This document shows, one piece after another, positions 49,811 through 60,937 of a stretch of 64,000 nucleotides of DNA. Under the pieces are notes generated by a model, which was not told the origin of the DNA, ran no database searches, and was given only the letters and a program-made list of their open reading frames with translations. The position numbers and the translations under genes are program-made. The stretch's first letter is position 1; every line of letters begins with the position of its first letter. This DNA is from Cycas panzhihuaensis (lineage: Eukaryota > Cycadophyta), in assembly GCA_023213395.1 (NCBI GenBank), contig CM041465.1, positions 139,445,741-139,509,740 on the forward strand. Reading direction: 5' to 3'.

Positions 49811-51511
49811 CCAGGTGTTGGTTGGTGAAATGCTTCGTAGAGTTGTTCATACCCCTTTCCATTTAATGATACCATTTGTATGCCCTAGAGATATTATGAG
49901 CCCTCGGTTGAGCTGTGGAAGACTACAGAAACCCTAACAGCTAGCTAGTGATAATACTATTGATAATCATTCCTTTCGAAGTGAATAAGCACAGAACCAC
50001 CCAAAAGAAAGGAAATGTAGCACTGCAATGAAATGGGCAAATGCAATGATGATAATTCCCATATGATCTGTACCCAACTAGAAGGAGTTTAATCATAGCC
50101 ATTGATATCGCTAGATGAATTGTGAAGTAATCATATTCCTATGGGCACAACCAGACAACCATTGAGCTAGTCTTCATTCCAAGATTTATCTTCTTTGATC
50201 TGCATGTATTCCATGGTTAGGAAGAGGTGGAAGATGAATAATAGATTGAGATAATAATAAAACATAGAAAATGGTGGTCATTACTATATGTTTATGCATA
50301 TAAAAATTTTTGGAAGCTTTAGTGTTGATGGTGCACCAAAATGAAGTTGTTAGAGCTGTTCTGTAGGCTATGTTATATACTCATCACTGTCATTGTGAAG
50401 ATTACCTATTTTGTGGACTGTTATCTAAAGAATGTTGTGGACTGTTATCTAAAGAAGAGAAAACCTAATAATTCTCATAGAGGAGATGTCCCTACACCGA
50501 GCCGTGATCACATTTCACATCATTCAATTCGTACGTTAATTACTTTTGCCCTTAGATTTTCTCCACCGTGGTTTGTTATATATTTGAAATTAGGTTGTGG
50601 ATTCCCTAGGTCTCCATGTAACACATATTTTATGCTTTCTTTGAGGATATTACTATTGAATTACTTTGATTAAAAGTTATCAAGTTACTTTTACTGAAGT
50701 TTTCTTCTCTGAATGGTTTACCAAGTGAGAATTGATAAGTGTCAATCAAATTGAGTTTATTACGGTAACACTCTACAGTCTTTTGTGTTGGGTATATGAG
50801 TGATATAAGGGGACTATATGGGTATCTAACATACATTTTCATGAGAAATCATTGATGGTGAGATGAGTGATATAAGGCAATATGGTGCTTTATTTCTTAA
50901 TGACATGTATATGATGTATTTCATTGTGAAAGAGTGTGTTTTGAATGGATGTACTATAGTGATGTGTGCATGAGAGAGTGAGGTGGGTGAAGAGACATCT
51001 ATTGCTTCTGTTGTATGTGTTTGCGTGAGAGAGTTAGTGAGGTGATGACTTGGCAATATAAGGCAATTGTGAACCTTTGTAATATGTGAGGTTACATCGG
51101 ATATTTATTGGGCATGTTTAAATGTGAAATTAGAGATGTTTTGATGATGTTTTTCAATTGACTGAATGCAAAGAAAGATGAGTTTTATTGAAGATATCTG
51201 AGTTACGGGGAAGCAAAACTATTGAGTGGTGTAATGGCATGAGTTGTGTTTTGGGTAATCGAGTGAAGTGTATATCTTGGTAGTGACATATGGCATGTAT
51301 GATCATTATGAGATTTATGAGGATTTGATTTGGTGAAATAAGTGTTTGGATTCCATGTGACTATTTGGTGATATGAGAAATAGATAAGGCAATAATGTGA
51401 TAACAAATTCAATGATATGAGACACGAGAAATTTTGTTGAGAGTGATCAATAGGCAAGTTACCAATGACAAGTGAGTTTGTTGATTGAAAAATAGGACGT
51501 GGTGTTAAGAA
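49811..51511 (+). other. Leader of element L (no gene seen)
   Basis: A 1.7-kb untranslated stretch. It includes a duplicated 21-bp segment near 50414-50456 (TGTGGACTGTTATCTAAAGAA twice in tandem) and a less AT-rich patch at about 49860-50300 whose minus strand contains a GTTAGGGTTTCTG motif. The 110-codon open frame at 50341-50673 spans the duplication and resembles nothing known. Confidence 0.5.
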
Positions 51512-52312
51512 ATGGCATTTATAATCATGGAGGAAAATGATGTGGTTATGTATGTTCCTGAAAAAAATGAATACTACTTAATGGATTTGTTTCTTTTAAT
51601 ACCTAAGTGTAATGGTGAAGACTACTTCTTTTGGAAAATTAAAATGAGATGTCTTTTTATAGTTAGAGGTTTGTGGAAGATTGTTATAGATGGATATGAT
51701 ATCCCTAAGGATGAAGAAGAAAAGGAAATACTTGAGAAGAAAGACAAAAAGACATTCATTATGATTCATGCTACATTCAACAAGGCTAATCTTCCTTCTA
51801 AATACCATTTTGTCATTCCTATGATTCTACAGGCAAGTACTGCTAAAGAAGCTTGGGATTTTCTAAGGGAAGTATTTGAACAAACTCCTAAAGAGACACA
51901 GTGAATGATTGAAAAGGCAATTAAGGTTAGTTATGATTATAGTATAGGTATAGTGAATGAAGAAAATGTCAACAACACTAATGAAACAACATGTCAAGAT
52001 GAAGAATGTATGAGTACTGATGAAATTTCTACAGAATGTAAAGAAACAATGGTTGAATGCATTGATGAGACTACAACTACTGATAAAGACCTTGAAAGTG
52101 ATGAATCAATAAAGGTTTATTTAGACGACTCTATTATTTTAAGAGAAAGTGAATGTGAATCTAATGATCCCATAAAGGATGAGTCTTACAATGATTCAAG
52201 TCCAAATGATGCCCCTACTTTGAGCATTGATTTAATTTCAAAGAGTATGCAAGTTAATCAAGATTTCACTCCAAAGGTTGAAGAAATCATTATTGTACAT
52301 GGTGATGAATAA
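51512..52312 (+). pseudogene. Element L Gag, one in-frame stop
   Basis: A 266-codon frame broken by a single TGA (51902-51904). Residues about 25-60 carry the copia Gag entry motif, with CNGEDYFFWKIKMRCLF and GLWKIV, and KEAWDFLREVFEQTPKETQ precedes the stop. This is the UBN2 core that would assemble virus-like particles. Past the stop the same frame continues as an Asp/Glu/Ser-rich acidic tail with no zinc knuckle. The stop probably replaces Arg (CGA to TGA). It is the best-preserved retroelement coding frame here. Confidence 0.78.
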
Positions 52313-52435
52313 CTTATACATGATAATGATGACAAATAAGTTGTGTTTGAAGATGGTTACTTATAGGATCTCCATCACAATCAAACTAGACCAGCTACAA
52401 TAAAGAATCATGATTTGTACTTGCTAGAGCAACTA

Positions 52436-52612
52436 CATCAAAGTCATTACTACATAATTGAAGATGGAAATCAAGTTAAGGATATCATCTTACAAAGGCA
52501 TCAGTACAGAATTAAAAATAAAAATTAAGATGAAGATACCATTCTACAGCAAAGACATCACTACAAGATTGAAGATAAGAATCAAGTTGAAGACATCATT
52601 TTCAAGACATTT
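52436..52612 (+). repeat. Three imperfect ~57-bp tandem repeats at gag end of L
   Basis: The frame of Gag continues, past two or three stops, into three units each beginning CAT-CA(A/G/C) and encoding H-x-Y-x-I-x-D-x-N-Q-V-x-D-I-I-like segments. Units begin near 52436, 52499 and 52556. Unit period is a multiple of three and the protein pattern is conserved better than the DNA, so the repeats were probably once coding. Confidence 0.65.
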
Positions 52613-52665
52613 CCAAGGACAAAGTGTTGTAAATACAAATGACCCAAATGTTTATTAAGGGGCAG

Positions 52666-52898
52666 TGTTAGAATATTAATGCACATTTATTTTGTCCCAC
52701 ATGCAAGTGGGCCCTACTCTCTCTATATTGACATGTATTATAAATACACAACATTGTGTGTCATATTGTATGCTATTGTAATGATGTTTTATTAATACAA
52801 TAGAGGTACCTTAAGGGTACCGTTCGATCCTATGGAGGTGCTTTTATTCTGTTTATTTCTGTTTGCCAATATCTTACTGCGGGTTCTATTTTCCAACA
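52666..52898 (+). repeat. 3' LTR of element L
   Basis: 233 bp, TGTTAGAATATT..TTTTCCAACA. It is preceded by the polypurine tract AAGGGGCAG (52657-52665) and followed by the right target duplication copy ACCTC. Confidence 0.92.
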
Positions 52899-52920
52899 AC
52901 CTCCACATCCTATCAAGTTT

Positions 52921-53280
52921 ATGTCCATCCCTTCTAGTATAAAGGATGGATCATTCTCTTTGTTCAATGAGTTGAAGATCATTCCTGCCAATATTTTAGT
53001 CATGGATTTGTTGAAGTGTTGCCCTAATCAATGCCAATTTTTTTTTGATGTGTTGGGAGTTCCTACTATAGTCTCTTCATCTTCCTTTATACTTTCTTTT
53101 AACTTGGCCACCTTGCATAATCATACCACTCATGCTCCAAATGGCATACCTCCATCTTTTATTGAGATAATAAAGGATGACATCAATATCAAATGCATCA
53201 TTATTGATGAAGGATCATCTATTAATATAATCTCTCTTCATCTTGTTGAGGACTTAGAAAGTTTGGTCTTTAATCCATGA
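52921..53280 (+). pseudogene. Element C protease region
   Basis: A 119-codon open frame that continues element C right after the L insertion. KCIIIDEGSSINIIS near residues 95-110 is the aspartic protease active site of Tat-type elements, usually D-x-G-S-S-x-N. Here the middle residue is Glu. The upstream part (LFNELKIIPANILVMDLLKCC) fits the stretch before protease in this family. Stops follow at 53278 and beyond. Confidence 0.7.
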
Positions 53281-54699
53281 AAGTAGATTTATTAGGGATA
53301 TGATAAAAATAAGAAGGTACCACTTGGTTAAGTCACTCTCCCTCTAACTCTGGAAGAAAAGATAGTTTTGATCAAATTGTCCATCATTGATCTTTATTTA
53401 GAGTATAACATCCTTTTTGGTAGATCATGGATTACCCAAATATATGTGGTTTATTCTTCTCTCTTCGATAAACTTAAATTCTTCCATGAGGGATAATTAA
53501 AAATTGTAAAGCAAAAATTAAAACTAATTAAATAGTCAGTCCCACTTATTGAGGTCTTTTTTTAGCCTAGTGAGTCAACAAACTCCTCTAAGTATTTCTT
53601 TCAATCATTAGGTTTAGGCCAATACATTACCATTAAAACTCCTCTTCCTTAGGGAGAAGTAAAGGATGTTGATTTAGTGGAGATTGTTAGGCCCCTTGTC
53701 TACTCCTTAGTCTTTAGGTCTGACTTATCAATATTTGGTTTATTTTTTTTCTTATAATGAAAAAGTAGCTTTGTGTTCTATTACATATTATGAGGAAATG
53801 CCTATAAGTAAAACTATTAGTATGGATGTTCCCCTTTCTACTCAAACCCATTTCTCAGAGGTCTTATGTTTGCCTTCGATGGAAAATGCTTTAATTTCTT
53901 CTACTATGAATCATTCCTCGATTCATCATACAATTTCTCTTTCACATGACATGCATGTTGATACTAAACCTCTCTTCTCTTAGTCTCCTATCTTTACTAT
54001 ATAGTTGAACAGACATGAGAAGAAGATATTATTGTATTGACACATAGTCTTAGAATCAAGTAGCAAGGATATTAATTCACTTGATACACTTCAAAGGAAT
54101 TAAAGTACCCCCACTCAAGTATGGGAAGTGAATTTGGTTTCCATTATTTCTTTTTCTTCCCATCCTTCTGTAGATGTTTCTCTATCATCCCTCATCTTGA
54201 TATATTTATCTAATCAAGACCCCCATTCTTATCATTAATATTTTGAGCGAATCTTTACATCGATTTGGGAATTTACTGATAGGCCTATTCCTTTCTCTTA
54301 AGTTTCTTTAATCATTGAGTTTATTCCTTCTATCCAGACTCTTTGGTTGGCTCTCCTTTATATTTTAGGCCCTCTTCTTTGCCTATTGACCTACTAAGGA
54401 ATATAATCCTTGTCGATATTTTTCACCTTGATCACTTTAAAAATGATGAGGTTATTCTTGAACATTTAGTAGGATCGTCTCCTAGTCTTCCCTTTGGTCA
54501 TCATAGGTTGGGTTTTTTGAAAGTAATATAATTTGATTTACCACTAATTAATCATTCCCAACCTCAAGAGGTAGTTTCTCTAGTAGAGCCTACCCCTCCT
54601 CATTTTGAAGAGGGAAATGCTATGCTTATGGAACAAACTATTGATGTTGACTTAGAATTGTATAATACCCCTAAGATTATTAAGTTAGGAGGTAGTTGT

Positions 54700-55436
54700 A
54701 CTCCCTAAGAGATCACTTAATTTAAGGATCTCTTTCATGATTTCCATGTAATCCTTACTTAGGACTATAAAGACATGCATGGCCTTGATCCCTAAGTTAT
54801 TGAGCATAATATCATGGTAACTCCTAATGTCAAACCTAAATGTAAAAGATAACAACCTATTTACCCACGTCTTTTTATCACTACCAAGTAAGAAGTGGAG
54901 AAATTGTTAGGAGATAAATTTATTAAGAGTCTTAATTACTCTCAATAGGTTTCTAATATAGTTTTGGTTATGAAGAAAAATGGTTCAATCCAAATTTACA
55001 TTGGCTTTTAAGACATTAATGATGCTTATCCTAAGGATAATTTTTTTCTCCCATTTCTTAACCAAATTTGGGATCAAACAACTAGTTTCAAGGTGATGTC
55101 TCTTATGGATGGTTTTTAGTTATAATCAAATTTCCATCACACCATGAGATCATAATAAGACTATATTCACTACTCCTTATTGCACTTTCATGTATAAGGT
55201 TATGCCTTTTGGAATTAAAAATAATGGTGCTACTTATCAAAGAGCAATGATTCATATTTTTCATAATCTGAGCGGTAATATTATTATCATATATTTAGAT
55301 GATATGCTTGCTTTTTATTATAAAAGACATGATCATTTCCATGACTTGGAGATAATATTTAAAAGGTGTAGGAAATATCATTTATATCTTAACCCATCTA
55401 AATGTGTCTTTGTCATGACGTCAAGAAGAATAATAG
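54700..55436 (+). pseudogene. Element C RT, truncated by element A
   Basis: The entry DYKDMHGLDP precedes RT. KNGSIQIYIGF and DINDAYPKDNFFLPF follow with stops at Trp/Arg sites. The open frame from 55190 has KVMPFGIKNNGATYQRAM, the catalytic IIIYLDDML (both Asp intact) and LNPSKCVFVMTSRRI. There the element ends at 55436 and the LTR of A begins; the last codons of that frame come from the LTR. Confidence 0.8.
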
Positions 55437-56393
55437 TGATCCCAAAGTAGAGTATGATTGGTGAAGGAATTAATTACCAATCTCTTTCCTTAAGATCCTA
55501 GGGTGTTAGTGTAAAATTACCAATTAACATCAATAAAAGAGTGAGCCCATAAAAGGATATTCTACACCAACTTATGTACTTGCCATTGCTCCAAGGTAAG
55601 GAGAATAATACTTTTATTAAACTAGAAAAACCTCCATTTAATGGTGGAGGAAAAAACTAGCAAAGAATAGGAAAGTTACAAGGAATAAATGATACAATTA
55701 TACCATAAGGGACCTTCAACTTCCCAAGACTCCTTCAATGAAGCTCCCACTCGCCATAATAGATGCTTGAAGTGCCAAATTTTGCCTCCTTTATGGTCTA
55801 TAAAACCCTTAAAGTGCTTCCTCAATGATGCTCCCAAGTCAATTATCTCTCACACATAAGAACCAAGTCTTCAACATCTTAAATGAGCTCAATAGGGCTC
55901 AATTTATAGAAAGAAACCCAGAATGTATGTTTAACAAGTGGTAATCTTGTAAGTACAACCACTAACAACCAGAATGCATGTTGTCCAAGTGGCATTCATG
56001 TAATTTTGATAAGTTTTATCTTGTTACCTAGGGCTAAAAAATTCTAATTTGGCTAAAATTTGGTACACATATAGGTACATATGTCCCCTATACTTACTCA
56101 AAGTTTTAACTCATTCGAATATCATTTGTCCTAATTTTTATTTATTAAATAATAGTATGTATTTGCTATTTTTCTATTAGCTATGAGAGCTATTTTCTAT
56201 AGAACAAGGCTAGCCATTTAATAAAATGATATTTTTTGAACCCCACCTTTTACACACATGTAGTGGGATGTGTCTTATTCCTTTACATAAAATTTAATAT
56301 TTGTTTGATACCATTTGGACCTATTTATTTTAGTTGTACTAATGCTTAGCATTTTCTACCTTCTGTAGACATATGGTAGATCCTCCTAGATCA
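55437..56393 (-). repeat. 3' LTR of element A
   Basis: 957 bp, plus strand TGATCCCAAAG..CTAGATCA. Contains two units of a 51-bp repeat (from 55920 and 55971) where the other LTR has three, and about 35 bp near 55738-55775 absent from the other LTR. Confidence 0.9.
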
Positions 56394-56399
56394 TGGCTC

Positions 56400-57967
56400 C
56401 CCTTCCTTAGAAAATAGCCAACTCCTATTTAACTTATAATTAAAGATGGGGGAAGTGTTATTCCCTTGTTTCCTACTAAATCACTTAGTCTTACTAGGCA
56501 ACTATCTTGCTACTCTAATCCTAAAAGATTCATATGCCTTATGTCTTATTTTAGTGGATTTTCTCTCCAAGATATAATCCTCCTTGAGAGGCTCCTCACT
56601 TTCTAAATACAAGTTATCAACTAAAGGTAAAGTGAACTAGTCCTATTCATCATCTAGAATGGAGGGGTAAAAGAGTTTTAAATATTCACCATTTACTACT
56701 GAATATATTTTCATATAAGGTGGAAGATCAAGTTGGAAAGCATTGCCACCTACTTTTCTCAAAATTTTGAATGGTCCATACCTTATAGGTTTGAGTTTCT
56801 TGCCTTCTCCTTTCAACCTCTCCTTGCTCAAGTATAACCATACCAAATATCCTTCTTGAAAAGTACACTCTTGCCTATTCTTGTCATGTCTTTCCTTGTA
56901 TTTTTACTGAGTCCTTAGAAGTTGATCATGTATTCTTTATGGACTATCTGGATCTTCTCCAAGTATCTTAAAGCCTTGTCAAACCCCTCCTTCTCTTTGG
57001 TGAATCCTTCCTTAGCTTGTATAGAAGACTCTAGGTCAAATAGACTTTGAGGCAAGTATCCCAAACAAACTTCAAAAGGTGCTTTAGAGTGTGATGCATG
57101 TATTGCCCTATTAAATGTAAATTGTAGAAAAGTCAATGATTTATCTCGAGTCTTTTGATGCTTTGGGTTGTATCCCCTCAACAAATGTACCAAAGTTCTA
57201 TTTACTACTTTGGTTTGTCCGTCTATTTGAGGGTGAAAACTTGTACTCCTCTTCAATTTGATGTTCATCATATCCCATAGTGTCTTCCAAAATGATGAAA
57301 GGAATCGAGTGTCCTAATCTGAAATGATGGAAGAAGGCAAGCCAAAATTCTTCCATATATGCTCAAAGAACAACTCAGTTGCCTTTATTCCTGTGATTAT
57401 CTTCTTACAAGGTATTAAACATATCATCTTGTTAAACCTATCTACAACAACAAAAAGATAGTCATGTCTCTTTCTAGTCATGGGAAGTCCCCCTAAGAAA
57501 TCTATGGAGATACTTTCCCAAGGCCTAGTGGGAATAGGAAGTGGTGTATACAATCTTAATTTTCTAGAAGAAGGCTTATAAGTATTACATATTACACATC
57601 ATTTTACATATTTTATTATATAATTTTACATCTTTGGCTATACAACATATCTTTTCAAGTTTGCTAAAGTCTTCTCTATACCAAAGTGACCAGCTACTTC
57701 AGAAGTATGGGATTCTCTAAGCCACTTGATCTTGTCTCTTTTTGATAGAACATAGAGTCGTTCCCTTTTGAAAAGTAGACCATCCTTCCAAGAAAGTTGG
57801 GAAGGTCTTACTTTTTCTAGGTTCTCCAATTCTTCCTTCAAGGATTCATCTTCATAGTATAAGTCTTTGTACTCTTTGTGATGCATTGGCTCCACCTGTA
57901 CACCCATAAGAGAACTACAAACAAAAGTAGAAGAAGAATAAGTGGAATAAGGTGGTCTAGATAACAT
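56400..57967 (-). pseudogene. Element A integrase with chromodomain-like tail
   Basis: Zinc-binding region: open frame 57638-57967 with HTSEVAGHFGIEKTLANLKR. Core: 57314-57553 with WESISIDFLGGLP (first catalytic Asp) and FGLPSSIISD (second). Then 56915-57271 with STSFHPQIDGQT and, at 57209-57211, Lys where the third catalytic residue (Glu) belongs. GPF/Y-like module: 56643-56846 (YGPFKILRKVGGNAFQLDLP). After a stop, about 56625-56540 encodes DYILERKSTKIRHKAYESF, which resembles a shortened chromodomain. Frameshifts separate these pieces. Confidence 0.85.
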
Positions 57968-59171
57968 ATTAGTAATTTTGTTAATAGATCCCTTTTTGTA
58001 CTTAATTATAACATTGAATTATTATAAATAGCTCATCCACTTCATGTGTCTTGCTTGCTATAATTTACTTTAGGTTTACAAAAATTGAAGAAGATTATGA
58101 TCAGTATGAACTACAACCTCTTTTCCAAGTAAGTAGGACCTCCAATGCTTGCATGTTTGATGTAGTGTGAATATTTCTCAATCATATGTTGAGTAGTTTT
58201 TCACTTGAGAGGTGAATACTTCTAAATGGTAAGTAATAGGTTTCCCATCTTGAATAAGGATAGCTCCCATCACATTTCCACTTGCATCAGCTTCTACTTC
58301 AAAAGGCCTTTACAAATTTGGCATTACCAAAACTGATGCTTTAAAAGAAGAAAAGCTTCTTTCTCCTTAGAACCCCAAGTAAACTTTTTACTAACTTTTG
58401 TCAATCCATGTAGAGGTGCTATAACATGTGTGAAATGAAGAATAAACTTTCTCAAGTATTGACAAGCTCCTAAAAAACTTCTCACCTCTGTGGTATTTAT
58501 TGGCTTAGGCCATTTGAGGATGGCTTTAGTCTTAAGTAGATCAATGCTCAACTTTCCTCCTCTAACAACAAAGCCCAAGAAGACTAAGTTCTCCTTACCA
58601 AATCCACACTTCTTCACATTAAGCTTCAAATGATGCTTAGCTAAAGTCTTTAAAACTTCTTCTATATGCTGGAAATGTTCCTCCCATGTGTTGCTAAAAA
58701 TTAAAATGTCATCAAGATAGACAATATCAAAATTATCCAAATAAGGCCTTAACACTTCATTCATTAGCCTCATGAATGTTGTGGGAGAATTACACAATCT
58801 GAAGGCCATAACCATCCATTCAAAGAGTCCTTTGTTTTGAATGCCATCTTCCATGGGTCCTCCTCTTTGACCCTAACTTGATGATAACCACTTTTCAAAT
58901 CCAACTTATTAAAATAACAATTATGTTGAATTTGATTAAGCAAATCGACTATGCGAGGCAAGGGGTAGTGATTTTTAATTATGATTTTATTCAAAGCATG
59001 AAAGTCTACACATATTGTCCATCCTCCATCCTTCTTAAGCACTAAGACAATTTGTGACCCATAAGATGAACATGAAGGTTTTATAACCCCTTGATCAAAC
59101 AACTCCTCAACTTGCATCTTTATCTCATTATTCTCTATAATGGAGTACCTATACAAAGCAACAATAGGCAT
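57968..59171 (-). pseudogene. Element A RT and RNase H
   Basis: Two overlapping open frames, 58770-59171 and 58324-58854, together cover RT with one frameshift near 58810-58850. The first has QVEELFDQGVIKPSCSSYGS, VDFHALNKI and FNKLDLKSGYHQVR. The second has IVYLDDILIFS (both catalytic Asp intact), HLKLNVKKCGFG and EVRSFLGACQYLRKF. RNase H lies at 58323-57968 with several stops. RT length and motif spacing are normal for plant gypsy elements. In the last conserved segment before the YLDD box RLCNSPTTF replaces GLxNAPxTF. Confidence 0.87.
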
Positions 59172-59747
59172 TGTTGCATCTCCTATAAGATTGATTTCAT
59201 GGTTTATATTTCTCTTTAGCAGTAGCCCATCAACATGCTAAAATAGAATGTCATACATTCTCTTTAACTCCTCAATTTGTTATATTTATTTAGGTGATAC
59301 AAGAAGAGTGTAAGTAGAAGGGCCTCCTTCATCTCTTGGCTCTTCTTTACTCCTTATCATTAAGATGATAAATTTTCCATATGCATTGATCATCCTTTTT
59401 GCTTGACTAGTTGAAATTAATGTCATCTTATCCAAGTGCTTCTTTGTAGCCTTTATGATGAAGCCCTCGTTATCCTTCATTAACTAATACTTTCTCTCCC
59501 TTTGATAGAAGAGTGTGTCTTGATCCCACAAGTAGGGACTTCTAAGTATAACATGGAACACATCTAATAGTACCACATCACATATCACTTTATCAACAAA
59601 AGTATTAATGATAGAAAATTTAAGTGTACATTGCTTTGATATTTGTATTTCCACATCTTTATATATCTAACCAAGAGGATATAGGTGAGGATGAGGAGTA
59701 GTTACCAACCCAAGGCTCTTTACTATACTTTCTGAGATCAAATTCTT

Positions 59748-60802
59748 TTAGCTCCCCAGATCTATAATGATACTAATAATATTATTTCTTACTTGAATAT
59801 TCAAGTGAAATAATTCCTCTCTTGTAGCATCATCTCCATAATTTGTAAGTAAAGTAACCTTCTCTTTTTCTCCTTCACTTTGAAGCTCCACCTCATAAAG
59901 TAGTGCTTTCTCCTTTTCCTTCTTTCTTAATTCCATATCCTTAATATACTTTGGCTTTAGCTCTGGATGCAACTTCCAATACTTTGTTGTAACATGACCA
60001 CTAATATCACAATGCTCACAATAGTTAGAACTTCTAACAAAATTAGTTTTTTTCTTCTTTCCTTCTTACCTTTTAGATGAGTGTAATTTAGGATTCTTTT
60101 CATACTTATTAGAAGTAAAATAAGAATCTTTAGACATGAATATAGGTTTCTTGCTTTTGCTTTCTATTGTAATAGCCATTTTACTTGCTTCTCCAATGGA
60201 TTAAACCTTAAAAATCCTTAGTTCCTTTCTTATGTATTCATATAATCCTCTGATGAATTTCATAAGAGTGTTATGTTCATCCATAATAATACCAAGTAAC
60301 ATGCCATGCTTGAAAAAGAAGATACATTATAGTATTACTTCTTTATTACTTTCTTAAAATCCATCCAAGAAAAACAAGATACATCATGAGTCTTCAAATA
60401 TGTATTCTACCATGTCAATGCATGTTTGCATAACTTGAGCCTAGTAAATGAAAGCTTTTGAGCATTACTTTAAGGATAAATTGTTAAATAGGTTTCAAGT
60501 TGATCCAACCAATGGTCCAACTTTCTAGCATTTACCTCTCCATCATAAGTTGGAACATCCAACTTTGTCTCCACCTTGAAGGGTTGATGAGATGAAGTAC
60601 CCTTGCTTTCTTCAAATAAGTGCTTTAAGGTCTCCTTATCTTCTTCTTCATAGTTGTGGTCATCCATGGATCCTCCTTCAACTTCATTCTCTTTGCCTTT
60701 GCCCTTGACTAGAGGTAGAAGTTGGGTCATCATTTGTATAAAAACTTCTACATTCTTCTCAAGCTTCTCAAATCTAATTTCTCCATCTTCTTTTTTAGCC
60801 AT
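59748..60802 (-). pseudogene. Element A gag-protease
   Basis: Gag begins at ATG 60800-60802, with a predicted coiled-coil start (FEKLEKNVEVFIQMM), an acidic linker and VETKLDVPTYDGEVNARKLDHWLDQLE, the Gag entry motif. The zinc knuckle at 59979-60020 reads CEHCDISGHVTTKY, where the last Cys is Tyr. WKLHPELKPKY follows, as in its relatives. Protease is marked by LFHLNIQVRNN and IIIDLGS near 59755, where family members have D-S-G-S. The frame is broken between 60470 and 60020. Confidence 0.85.
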
Positions 60803-60917
60803 GGTACTTGGATTCTTTCTTTATCTTCTTAGTGATTGAAACACAAGAAAAACTTCTTCTTTCTCTTGGTATCCTTTCTTTGTTTATACCATTCAAGTCC
60901 CTATAATAGAGATCGCA

Positions 60918-60930
60918 TGCTCTGATACCA
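60918..60930 (-). other. Primer binding site of element A
   Basis: Minus strand TGGTATCAGAGCA, an exact initiator tRNA-Met type site. Seven A/T pairs separate it from the LTR at 60938. Confidence 0.9.
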
Positions 60931-60937
60931 AAAAAAA

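Larger units (their letters stand above)
49564..52898 (+). mobile_element. Gag-only copia-like LTR element L
   Basis: A 3335-bp plus-strand element with two 233-bp LTRs that end in the inverted repeat TGTTGGAA..TTCCAACA (TGTTAGAA in the right copy). By hand count 22 of 233 LTR positions differ. The flanks are ACCCC (49559-49563) and ACCTC (52899-52903), a 5-bp target duplication with one change. A primer-like site follows the left LTR and a polypurine tract precedes the right one. The interior codes only for a copia-type Gag with an acidic tail. There is no protease, integrase or RT. Confidence 0.88.
47861..55436 (+). mobile_element. Tat-type Ty3/gypsy element C, split by L and cut by A
   Basis: A plus-strand gypsy element with gag (48312 to about 49420, probably starting near 47861), protease (52921-53280), a linker and RT (54700-55436). 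Its gag/protease junction is interrupted by element L (49564-52898), and its RT is cut at 55436 by the LTR of element A. The RT and linker closely parallel those of element D, so C and D belong to one family. Integrase would lie beyond the tandem A/B pair, outside the window. Confidence 0.8.

Noticed and set aside
56394-56640. A separate host gene encoding a short chromodomain protein
   Set aside because: The chromodomain-like residues follow the integrase GPF module in the same frame in both A and B, so they belong to the retroelement.
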